From Amycolatopsis saalfeldensis (GTDB lineage Bacteria > Actinomycetota > Actinomycetes > Mycobacteriales > Pseudonocardiaceae), in contig NZ_FOEF01000012.1 of the NCBI RefSeq assembly GCF_900110575.1, positions 62,001 through 126,000 on the forward strand: a stretch of DNA of 64,000 nucleotides, read 5' to 3'. How positions within the stretch are numbered: position 1 is the stretch's first letter; every line of letters begins with the position of its first letter. The notes beneath the pieces were generated by a model, which was not told the origin of the DNA, made no database searches, and was given only the letters and a program-made list of their open reading frames with translations. Both the position numbers and the translations under genes were made by a program. This document shows positions 51,559-59,065 of the stretch, piece by piece.

Positions 51559-51736
51559 TCGGTGATGACCTCCTGAATTGTCACGCCGAGAGAGGCGGCA
51601 ATTCCTTCAGCCGCTCCCCACAGTGACGTCGTGTGAGTCATCCCACACTAGACGTGGCTTGTCAGGAGCCCGTGCGGGTCTAGCCTGCCCTTGAGTGAAC
51701 TTAGTTAGGCTACGTTCCCGCAGGTGGGAGGATCTC

Positions 51737-51931
51737 ATGCACATCACCATTGACGAGGCGAAATGCTGCGGAGCCGGGCAGTGTGTGCTGGCCGCGCCCG
51801 GAGTCTTCGACCAGCGCGACGAGGACGGCGTCCTCATCCTGCTCGACGCCGACCCGCCGGAGAGTGCGCACGCGGGGGTGCGCGACGCGGCGGGCAGGTG
51901 TCCCGCGGCCGCGATCGGGGTGCGGGAATGA
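51737..51931 (+). CDS. 3Fe-4S ferredoxin, P450 partner type
   Basis: A 64-residue ferredoxin with one cluster: AKCCGAGQCVLAAPGVFDQR then RCPAAAIGV, i.e. Cys-x5-Cys and a distant Cys-Pro, the pattern of single 3Fe-4S ferredoxins that serve actinobacterial cytochromes P450. ATG 51737 has GGGAGGATCTC upstream. Its stop overlaps the dehydrogenase start (ATGA), and the P450 is three genes on, so it is the probable electron donor. No ferredoxin reductase gene is in the operon. Confidence 0.92.
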   Translation: MHITIDEAKCCGAGQCVLAAPGVFDQRDEDGVLILLDADPPESAHAGVRDAAGRCPAAAIGVRE

Positions 51932-52800
51932 GCAGGACCGGGCCGGCCGCAACAGATCTGGCGTTGCGGGCCGGGGTCGTCGGGCTGGGCATGATCGGGG
52001 GTGGGGTGGCCGTCAGTCTCGCCCGTCGGGGGCGGATTCCCGCCGTGTACGACCTTCGTCCGGATGCGGCGGAGGGGCTGGCCGGGGTGCCGGCGCCGGT
52101 TGCGTCGCCGGCCGAAGTGGGCCGCGCCAGTGATGTGGTGTTCGTGGCCGTCGTCGACGCTGATCAGGCCAGGGCTGTGCTGTCCGGGCCGGACGGGGTG
52201 CTCGCCGGGGCGGGCCGGGGCCTGATCGTGGTGCTGTTGTCGACGGTGGCGGTGCCGGTGGTGCACGAGCTCGCCAAGCTGTGCGCGGAACACGGCGCCG
52301 CACTGCTCGATTGTGGTGTCACGCCCGGCGACAAGGCCGCCGAGAACGGTCTCGTCGCGATCGTCGGCGGCGAGGATTCCGTGGTGGAGGCCGCGCGGCC
52401 GGTGCTCGCCGACTTCGCGAAACAGATCGTCCATTGTGGACCCCTGGGGGCCGGGATGGCGGCCAAGATCGCCCGTAACGTGATCACCTACGGCACCTGG
52501 CGCGCCGTGCACGAGGCCGGCGCGCTGGCCGAAGCCGCCGGGGTGGACCCGCGCAAGCTCATCACCGTCGTCGAGGCGGCGGACCCCGACGGCGCGACGT
52601 TGTTCTCCTGGCTGCGGATGCGGCTGGCGGGCCAGGACGAGACGCGCGCGCTGGTTCCGCAGGTACAACGGCTGCAGGACAAGGACCTCGCGGCCGCGCA
52701 GGACCTCGCCGGACGCGTCGCGGTGTCGTTGCCGCTGGTCGACGTGGCGCGCGCGAACGGCGCGGAAACACTGGCGATTCCGGCGAAGGAGGACGCGTGA
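51928..52800 (+). CDS. Beta-hydroxyacid dehydrogenase family protein, copy 2
   Basis: A 290-residue dehydrogenase: GVVGLGMIGGGVAVSLARRG (cofactor fold), LDCGVTPGDKAAENGLVAIV at the substrate-signature place and GAGMAAKIARNVITYGTW with catalytic Lys and Asn. The substrate signature (DAPVSGG in classical members) is altered to DCGVTPGD, so the substrate differs from the copy at 20356. Overlaps the ferredoxin (ATGA) and the CMD gene (GTGA), so all four genes are translationally coupled. The pairing with a CMD protein repeats that at 20.4-21.7 kb. Confidence 0.88.
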   Translation: MSRTGPAATDLALRAGVVGLGMIGGGVAVSLARRGRIPAVYDLRPDAAEGLAGVPAPVASPAEVGRASDVVFVAVVDADQARAVLSGPDGVLAGAGRGLIVVLLSTVAVPVVHELAKLCAEHGAALLDCGVTPGDKAAENGLVAIVGGEDSVVEAARPVLADFAKQIVHCGPLGAGMAAKIARNVITYGTWRAVHEAGALAEAAGVDPRKLITVVEAADPDGATLFSWLRMRLAGQDETRALVPQVQRLQDKDLAAAQDLAGRVAVSLPLVDVARANGAETLAIPAKEDA

Positions 52801-53168
52801 GCAGCGAACTGGGCCGCAAGATGATGGACCAGGTCTACGGCGAGGGCTTCAGCGAAAACCTGCCGGTGGCGGCCACGCCGATGCTCGAGAAGACCGTCGA
52901 CCACCTCTTCGGCGAGATCTGGAGCCGTCCGGGGCTTTCGGTGCGTGACCGGAGGCTGCTGGTGCTCGGCGCGACCGCCGCGCTCGGCCGCGCCGACCTC
53001 ATCCGGATCCAGGTCGAAGGCGCGCTCGCCAACGGCGAACTCACTGCCGAGCAGCTGCGAGAAGCGGTGCTGCACCTGCACTACTACGTCGGCTGGGGCA
53101 ACGGAACCCAGGTGCACAACGGAGTCGAGGCGGCTCTGCTCGCCCACGAAGCGAAGGAGAAGAAGTGA
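52797..53168 (+). CDS. CMD-family protein, copy 2
   Basis: A 123-residue CMD/AhpD-fold protein: LFGEIWSRPGLSVRDRRLLV, GATAALGRADLIRIQVEGAL, LHYYVGWGNGTQVHNGVEAA. Compared with copy 1, the AHHVEGA stretch reads IRIQVEGA and YCGLPAA reads YVGWGNG, so active-site residues of 4-CMD are not kept. GTG overlaps the dehydrogenase stop; its own stop overlaps the P450 GTG. It may act as a decarboxylase or isomerase on the P450/dehydrogenase product; function unknown. Confidence 0.85.
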   Translation: MSSELGRKMMDQVYGEGFSENLPVAATPMLEKTVDHLFGEIWSRPGLSVRDRRLLVLGATAALGRADLIRIQVEGALANGELTAEQLREAVLHLHYYVGWGNGTQVHNGVEAALLAHEAKEKK

Positions 53169-54391
53169 CCGTCGAACTGCCCGAGATGCCGATGGCCAGG
53201 CAGCAGCTGCTGGACCCGCCGCTGGAGTACACCCGGTTGCGCGAGGACCAGCCGATCGTGCGGATGCGCTTCCCCAGCGGCCGGGTCGGCTGGCTGGCCA
53301 CCCGGTTCGAGGAGGGCAGCCAGGTGTTCTCCGATCCGCGGATGAGCGCCCGGCGCCCACGGCACGACGTGCCGCCGGAAGAAGGGGACGATCACACCTC
53401 CGACGAGTCCGCCGAGGAGATCGACCCGACCTTCGTGTTCATGGACGAGCCCGAGCACAGCGCCTACCGGCGGCTGCTGGCCGGCCGGTTCACCCCGAAG
53501 TCGGTGCAGCAGAAGCTGCAGCCCTACCTCGACCGGATCGTCACCGAGCACCTGGACGCCCTCGAGCGGGCCGGCGCGGACGGCACCCCGGTCGACTTCG
53601 TCGAGCACCTCGCGCTGCCGATCCCGTGCCTGGTGATCTGCGAACTGCTCGGGGTGCCCTACACCGACCGGGACCGGTTCCACCACGCCACCGAGGTGAT
53701 GATGGACGTCAGCAAGCCCCGCGCCGAGCGCGGCCGGGGCGCCCGCTGGCTGCAGGACTACATCACCGGCCTGGTCGCGGCGAAGAAGGCCGACCCCGGA
53801 TCGACCGGCCTGCTCGCCGACCTGATCCGCACCAGCCAGGAAGAGGGCTCGATCCTCACCGACAAGGACCTGGTCAGCATCGGCGTGCTGCTGCTGTTCG
53901 CCGGGCACGACACCACGATGGCGATGATCGGGCTGTCCGCGCTGACCCTGCTCACCCACCCCGAGCAGCGGCGGTACCTGCAGGAGAATCCCGGCAAGGC
54001 CGGACCGGCGGTCGAGGAGCTCCTGCGCTACCTGACCATCGTCCAGTTCGGACTCGGCCGGACCGCGAAGGAGGACCTGGAGATCGGCGGGCAGCAGATC
54101 GCCAAGGGCGACCTCGTGGTCGTCGCGATGCCCGCCGCCAACCGCGACCCGCGGGCGTTCGACCGGCCGGACTCACCCGACTTCGAGCGCGCCATGACCC
54201 GGCATCTCGCCTTCGGCTACGGCGTGCACCAGTGCCTCGGCCAGAACGTGGCCCGGGCCGAGCTGAAGACGATCCTGCCCCGGCTGTTCGAGCGGTTCCC
54301 GGGCCTGCGCCTGGCCACCCCGCTCGAAGACGTCGAGATGGACACCCACGGCACCAACTACGGGGTCCGCAAGATGCTCGTCACCTGGTAG
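53165..54391 (+). CDS. Cytochrome P450
   Basis: A 408-residue bacterial P450: MDEPEHSAYRRLLAGRF (C-helix), LLFAGHDTTMAMIG (I-helix acid-Thr pair), EELLRYLTIVQFGLGR (ExxR), and the haem loop FGYGVHQCLGQNVARAEL with Cys at about 357. Length is typical. GTG overlaps the CMD stop (GTGA). Its 3Fe-4S ferredoxin lies at the head of the operon. It probably hydroxylates the substrate that the dehydrogenase and CMD protein process. A hairpin terminator follows. Confidence 0.95.
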   Translation: MTVELPEMPMARQQLLDPPLEYTRLREDQPIVRMRFPSGRVGWLATRFEEGSQVFSDPRMSARRPRHDVPPEEGDDHTSDESAEEIDPTFVFMDEPEHSAYRRLLAGRFTPKSVQQKLQPYLDRIVTEHLDALERAGADGTPVDFVEHLALPIPCLVICELLGVPYTDRDRFHHATEVMMDVSKPRAERGRGARWLQDYITGLVAAKKADPGSTGLLADLIRTSQEEGSILTDKDLVSIGVLLLFAGHDTTMAMIGLSALTLLTHPEQRRYLQENPGKAGPAVEELLRYLTIVQFGLGRTAKEDLEIGGQQIAKGDLVVVAMPAANRDPRAFDRPDSPDFERAMTRHLAFGYGVHQCLGQNVARAELKTILPRLFERFPGLRLATPLEDVEMDTHGTNYGVRKMLVTW

Positions 54392-54401
54392 GCCGCCGCA
54401 A

Positions 54402-54429
54402 CGGCCCGGTGCACCGCCGTACCGGGCCG
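54402..54429. terminator. 9-bp hairpin after the P450 gene
   Basis: CGGCCCGGT (54402-54410) pairs with ACCGGGCCG (54421-54429), ten-base loop. It separates the P450 operon from the co-directional TetR gene. Confidence 0.7.
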
Positions 54430-54463
54430 CCCCGACCGTTTATCGTGGAGCGGTGGTGAAAGC

Positions 54464-55162
54464 ATGACGTCAACCGGAACCGGCCGGCCGCGCAGCCGGC
54501 GGGGCCAGGGCGATCAGCTCCGGGCTGAGGTGCTCGACGCGGTCAACCGGCTGCTCGACGAATGGGGCAGCGACGAAAAGCTGACCATGCGCGCGGTGGC
54601 CAAAGAGGTGGGCGTCGCCGCGCCGAGCATTTACCTGCACTTCGCCGACAAGGCCGAACTCGTCTGGGCGGCGCTGGCCGACAAGTACGAGCAGCTGGCC
54701 GACCGGATGCGCGACGCCGACCGCCAGGCCGCCCCGCACGGAGCCCGGGAGCGGCTCCGGGCCCAGGTCCACGCCTACTGCCGGTTCGCCGACGAGAACG
54801 CCGGGCACTACCGGCTGATGTACGAGGTCCGCCAGCCGACCGCCGATCCGGCCCGCATCGGGCTCCACCCCTCACGGCTGGTCTCACGGGGACTGCGCCG
54901 CGCGCTCGCGCGCTGCGCCGACGAGGGATACCCGCTCACGCTCCCCTTGCATCAAGCGGCGCACACCCTGTGGACCGGGCTCCACGGCCTGGTCTCGGTC
55001 CAGCACAGCCTCGCCATCAAGACCTCCGCGACGGTGACCACCGGCCTGGCCGACGGCCTGGTCGACATCCTCGTCAGCACCGATCGCGCGGACGGCCCCG
55101 GCTACCCGCCGTCGACCGAAGTCGACCGCCTCATCGCCGAAACGGTCCGCGACGACGACTGA
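54464..55162 (+). CDS. TetR-family regulator with TetR_C-type (WHG) domain
   Basis: A 232-residue regulator. HTH: EVLDAVNRLLDEWGSDEKLT, then MRAVAKEVGVAAPSIYLHFA; the ligand half contains HRLMYEVRQP-like HYRLMYEVRQPTADPARI and HQAAHTLWTGLHGLVSVQHS, the WHG motif of a large actinobacterial subgroup. ATG 54464 has no strong site except GGTGGTGAAAG. It lies 72 bp behind the P450 operon on the same strand and is its probable repressor. Confidence 0.9.
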   Translation: MTSTGTGRPRSRRGQGDQLRAEVLDAVNRLLDEWGSDEKLTMRAVAKEVGVAAPSIYLHFADKAELVWAALADKYEQLADRMRDADRQAAPHGARERLRAQVHAYCRFADENAGHYRLMYEVRQPTADPARIGLHPSRLVSRGLRRALARCADEGYPLTLPLHQAAHTLWTGLHGLVSVQHSLAIKTSATVTTGLADGLVDILVSTDRADGPGYPPSTEVDRLIAETVRDDD

Positions 55163-55187
55163 GGCAGCGCGCCCGGCCGGCCGTTGG

Positions 55188-57488
55188 CTACCCCCGCGCG
55201 GCGATCCACGCGGCCACCTGAGCCCGCGACTGGAAGGACAGCTTCGCCAGCACGTGCTCCACGTGCCCTTCCGCGGTGCGCTGGGAGATCACCAGCCGGG
55301 TCGCGATCTGCTTGTTCGTCAGCCCGTCCGCGATCAGCTCGGCCACCTGCTTCTCCCGGCGCGTCAGCCGCGGTTCACCGTCCGGCGCCGGCGTGCCCTC
55401 GTCGCAGGCGAACGACAGCACGTCCGCCACCGACATCTGCTCGCCCAGCTCGTGGCACTGACCGAACGCCTTGACCCCCAGCGCCGACTGCAGGCGCTCC
55501 AGGTACCCGTCGTGGATGTCCAGCAGCTCCACCGAGCCGAACAGCGGGTGCCCGATCGAGGCCCACAACGCCTTGGCCGCGCCGAGAAGCTGGGCCGCCC
55601 GCCGGGAAGCGCCCGCCTCGCAAGCGATCCACGCCAGCAGCTCCACACAGGCCGACATGCCGAGCCGGTCGTCGAGCGCGTTCTTGGCCCGCAATGAATC
55701 GCCCAGCGCGACCGCCGCCGGTTCGAACCGGGCCAGCGTCCAGTACGCCAGGCCACGCACCCAGTGCGCCCACGACAACGCCCACAGCTCACCGTGTGCC
55801 TCGCTCACCGCGCAGCTCTCGTCGCAGAGCTCGAGTGCCCGATCGGCCTTGCCGATCAGGCAGGACACGAACCCGAGCTGCGCCGTCGCGAGCACCGTCA
55901 GCGAGTTCACCACCCCGCGGCGGCGATGGGACCGGACCGCCTCCTCCAGCAGCAGTTCGGCCTCTTCCAGGTTGCCTTTGAACTGCTCCGCCGAGCCACG
56001 GAACTGCTGGCAGTACGCGCGGGCCGTGGCGTCGTTGAGCTGGGCGGCCAAGGCGAGGCAGTCCGCGAAACAGGCCATCGCCGCCGTGTTGTCCCCTTGG
56101 GTCATGGCCACGTATCCGTTGACCCACAACGCTTTGACCCGCTCCGGCGTCGGATCGGCGGAGGCGTCGAGCACCCTGCCGAGCCAGTACCGGCCGTCCT
56201 TGAGGTGACCGCAGGCATTCCAGAAGAAGACGAGGGCGCCACCCATGCGCAAACCGGTCGAGGACTCCCCCGGCGTCGCCAGGCAGAAGTCCAGCGCGGC
56301 CCAGAAATTGGCCTGCGCGTTCTGCAGCCGCACGCACCAGCGCACCTGGTCCCGGCCGAACCAGCCGTCCTCGCTCCGCTCCGCCAGCTCCAGGTAGTAG
56401 TCGCGGTGCCGGCGGCTGAGCGTGACGTCCTCGCCGGCGGCCACGAGCCGTTCGTGGCCGTACGCCTTGATGGTTTCCAGCAAGCGGTACCGGGACTTCT
56501 CGTCCGCGCCCTCGCAGAGCACGATCGACTTCTCAACCAGGCCCGACAGGATCTCGAAGACGTCCTCCCGCTCGATCTCGCCGCCGGCGCAGACCTCCTC
56601 CGCGTCCGGCAGGGCGAAGGAGCCGGCGAACACCGAAAGCCGCGACCACAGGCTCCGCTCGCTCTCGGAGCACAGGTCGAAGCTCCAGTCCACCGCGGCG
56701 CGCAGGGTCTGGTGCCGGGCCGGGCCGCCGCGATTTCCGGTGCTCAGCAAGCGATACCGGTCCTCCAGGCGGGCGACGATCTGCTCCAGCGAGAGCGCCC
56801 GGAGGCGGACCGCGGCCAGCTCGATGGCCAGCGGCAGACCGTCGAGCCGCCGGCACAGCTGCGCGGCCATGGGCCGGGAAACCGGCCCGATGCTGAACTC
56901 CGGGCGCACCGTCCTGGCCCGCTCCTCCAGCAGCTCCAGCGCCTCGTAGCCGTAGACGTAGCCACCACGGGCCGGAGCCACGTTCGCCAGATCCGGCATC
57001 GACATCGGCGGCACCGGCCAGCTGTGCTCGCCGAGCACGCCGAGCGGCTCACGGCTGGTGGCCAGTACGACAACCCCGCCCGCCGAACGCAAGAGGTCAC
57101 TGACGAGCGCCGCGCACGCCTGCAGCAAATGCTCGCAATTGTCCAGTATCAGCAGCAATTCCCGGTCGGCCAGGTACTCGGCGAGAGCGGATCGGGGCGA
57201 GAGCGCGGACTGGTCCGGAACGCCGAGCGCTTCCGCGATCACGTTCGCGACCAAAGCAGGCTCGGACGCCCTGGCCAGGTCGACGAACCACGCGCCGTGC
57301 GCGAAGCCCTTGGCCAGTCCCTGCCCGACCCGCCGGGCGAGCCGGGTCTTGCCCACCCCGCCCACGCCGACGAGGGTGACCAGCCTCGTCGAGGAGAGCA
57401 CGATCTTGAGTTCCGCGATCTCCTTGCGGCGCCCGATGAAACTGGTCAAGTCATTGTCGAGAGTGGTACTTTGTGGACACACAGGCAC
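55188..57488 (-). CDS. Large ATP-binding LuxR-family regulator
   Basis: A 766-residue AfsR/LAL-like protein. N-terminal NB-ARC-type ATPase: LVGVGGVGKTRLARRV (Walker A), LLLILDNCEHLLQ (Walker B), VLATSREPLGVLGE (sensor) and LDGLPLAIELAA; a central helical/TPR-like section (about 380-690); C-terminal LuxR HTH: LTRREKQVAELIADGLTNKQ then IATRLVISQRTAEGHVEHVL. GTG start at 57488 with AGGGATG upstream. Such regulators act as single genes with unknown ligands. Convergent with the TetR gene at 54464. Confidence 0.92.
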   Translation of the reverse strand: MPVCPQSTTLDNDLTSFIGRRKEIAELKIVLSSTRLVTLVGVGGVGKTRLARRVGQGLAKGFAHGAWFVDLARASEPALVANVIAEALGVPDQSALSPRSALAEYLADRELLLILDNCEHLLQACAALVSDLLRSAGGVVVLATSREPLGVLGEHSWPVPPMSMPDLANVAPARGGYVYGYEALELLEERARTVRPEFSIGPVSRPMAAQLCRRLDGLPLAIELAAVRLRALSLEQIVARLEDRYRLLSTGNRGGPARHQTLRAAVDWSFDLCSESERSLWSRLSVFAGSFALPDAEEVCAGGEIEREDVFEILSGLVEKSIVLCEGADEKSRYRLLETIKAYGHERLVAAGEDVTLSRRHRDYYLELAERSEDGWFGRDQVRWCVRLQNAQANFWAALDFCLATPGESSTGLRMGGALVFFWNACGHLKDGRYWLGRVLDASADPTPERVKALWVNGYVAMTQGDNTAAMACFADCLALAAQLNDATARAYCQQFRGSAEQFKGNLEEAELLLEEAVRSHRRRGVVNSLTVLATAQLGFVSCLIGKADRALELCDESCAVSEAHGELWALSWAHWVRGLAYWTLARFEPAAVALGDSLRAKNALDDRLGMSACVELLAWIACEAGASRRAAQLLGAAKALWASIGHPLFGSVELLDIHDGYLERLQSALGVKAFGQCHELGEQMSVADVLSFACDEGTPAPDGEPRLTRREKQVAELIADGLTNKQIATRLVISQRTAEGHVEHVLAKLSFQSRAQVAAWIAARG

Positions 57489-57546
57489 TCACATCCCTTA
57501 CCGGCGCACCGTTGCGCGGGCGTGAGAGATTCTAACCCATCGACCG

Positions 57547-57572
57547 CCCGCGCCGGAATTCCCCGGCGCGGG
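57547..57572. terminator. 10-bp GC hairpin
   Basis: CCCGCGCCGG (57547-57556) pairs with CCGGCGCGGG (57563-57572), loop AATTCC. It lies 15 bp past the stop of the small membrane protein gene in the leftward direction. No U-tract. Confidence 0.6.
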
Positions 57573-57586
57573 AAAGTCCGCCGGCT

Positions 57587-58003
57587 TCAGCCCACGGCCA
57601 GCTCCGCGGCCTCGTGACTCGCACAGACCGTGCACGCCGTGAAGGCCTCGTCTTCGGCCTCCTCCAGCGTCAGCTGCTCGGCGTTCTTGCCCTCGAGCAG
57701 CCGGCATCCGGCGACATGGAAGCGCATTCGGCCCGGTACCACGAAAACGACCTCGCCGTCCTCGGCCGCCGCATCGTCCGGCTGCTCGGCATCCGTGCCG
57801 TCACCGTCCTCGATTTCGGCTTCCGCGTCGGCGGCTTTCGCTGCCCTGGCGGATTTCCGACGTCGCAATGCCTGTCCCAGCACGAGCACGAAGCCCACCA
57901 CGGAAAGACCCAGCGCGACGTAGACCAGCACCACTTGTCCCAGCAGCCAGCCGAGCCCGAGGCAGACCCCGGCGGCCACCGCCAGAATGAGAGCCAGCAT
58001 CAT
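57587..58003 (-). CDS. Small membrane protein with a Cys/His tail
   Basis: A 138-residue protein: two adjacent hydrophobic helices (MLALILAVAAGVCLGLGWLL and VALGLSVVGFVLVLGQAL), an acidic linker (AEAEIEDGDGTDAEQPDDAA), and a compact tail VVPGRMRFHVAGCRLLEGK, then FTACTVCASHEAA. The His/Cys set (H, C, CxxC) resembles a metal-binding knuckle related to Ada-type sites, as seen in conserved actinobacterial membrane proteins of unknown role. It follows the foldase gene on the same strand and may belong to the MCE-linked locus. Confidence 0.8.
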   Translation of the reverse strand: MMLALILAVAAGVCLGLGWLLGQVVLVYVALGLSVVGFVLVLGQALRRRKSARAAKAADAEAEIEDGDGTDAEQPDDAAAEDGEVVFVVPGRMRFHVAGCRLLEGKNAEQLTLEEAEDEAFTACTVCASHEAAELAVG

Positions 58004-58018
58004 TCTCCTCCTTTTCCC

Positions 58019-59062
58019 CTACTGACCGTCCGCGGGCGGCGCGTCCGGGTCGGGCGGCAGGTATTCAGGGGCGTACTCCACCTTCGCGGATTTGATCCGG
58101 GAGACCAGGAAGCCGTCCCACACCTTGAGTTTCGCGTCATTGTCCAATTTGGTCTTGACCGCGTCCTTGACCTGGTCGAAGGACATCGGGCTGCCCGGGT
58201 GCACGGCGCCCACCCGCCCGACGTTCCAGCCCTGCTGGGTCTGCACCGGGCCGAACACGCTCCCCGACGGCGCGGCGAAAGCCGCCTTGGCGTACGCCGC
58301 GTCGAGCTGGCTCGCGGTCACCTTGCCGAGGGAGCCACCGTTGCCCTTGGTGCTGCCGTCGATCGAGTACTGCCCGGCCAGCGCCGGGAAATCAGCGCCC
58401 GAGCGCGCCTGCTGGGCCACCAGCTGGGCTTGCTCGGCTGACGACACGACGATGTTGGCGAGGTCGCGCTGCTCGGGCGAGACCATCTGCGCGCGGTTGG
58501 CGTCGTAGTAGTGCTGCGCGTCCGCGTCGGTGGTGGCCTTGACCCCGGCGGTGGCCTGCTGGAACAGCCGCGCGCCCGCCTGCTGCCGCTTGACCTCGTC
58601 CAGAACGTCCTTTTCGGACAGACCATGGGCGCCCAGCTGCTGCACGAAAGTCTTTCGATCGGTGCCGTTGTCGCTGACGATCTTGTCGAGCTGGTCGCCG
58701 GCCGCCTTGTCGGCGATGACGATGCCGGCGCCCCGGGCCGCGTCGTCCACGATCATGCTCACCGCGACGGCCTTGGCCACCGAGCGCCGGAACCGGTCCG
58801 TTCCGGCAGGGTCCGAAGGCTGCTGCACCCCGTAGAGCAGTTCCATGAGGTTCACCCGCTGCTGAAGCTGTTCCTGCGAAACGACGGTGTCGCCGGTGCG
58901 GAACACGGCGCCGGCCGGCAACTCGTGGAGCGCACGCACGGCGAGGTTCCCGCCCGAGCCGCCGGCGATGGCGACCAGCACGGCCGCGAGCACGCCCTGG
59001 GCCCGGAGCCCGGAGGGCACCACCGTCCATCGCCGGACGAATCCGGGGATCTGGAGTTTCAC
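58019..59062 (-). CDS. SurA/PrsA-like peptidyl-prolyl isomerase, membrane-anchored
   Basis: A 347-residue protein: N-terminal membrane helix (AQGVLAAVLVAIAGGSGGNL), a SurA-N-like helical domain (VVSQEQLQQRVNLMELLYGV to LLDEVKRQQ-like KDVLDEVKRQQAGARLF), then a parvulin-type rotamase domain (about 190-300; LANIVVSSAEQAQLVAQQ, SIDGSTKGNGGSLG, GPVQTQQGWNVGRV). GTG 59062 is four bases from the MMPL stop. Likely an envelope foldase or chaperone for exported proteins of the MCE/MMPL system. Confidence 0.88.
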   Translation of the reverse strand: MKLQIPGFVRRWTVVPSGLRAQGVLAAVLVAIAGGSGGNLAVRALHELPAGAVFRTGDTVVSQEQLQQRVNLMELLYGVQQPSDPAGTDRFRRSVAKAVAVSMIVDDAARGAGIVIADKAAGDQLDKIVSDNGTDRKTFVQQLGAHGLSEKDVLDEVKRQQAGARLFQQATAGVKATTDADAQHYYDANRAQMVSPEQRDLANIVVSSAEQAQLVAQQARSGADFPALAGQYSIDGSTKGNGGSLGKVTASQLDAAYAKAAFAAPSGSVFGPVQTQQGWNVGRVGAVHPGSPMSFDQVKDAVKTKLDNDAKLKVWDGFLVSRIKSAKVEYAPEYLPPDPDAPPADGQ

Positions 59063-59065
59063 TCC

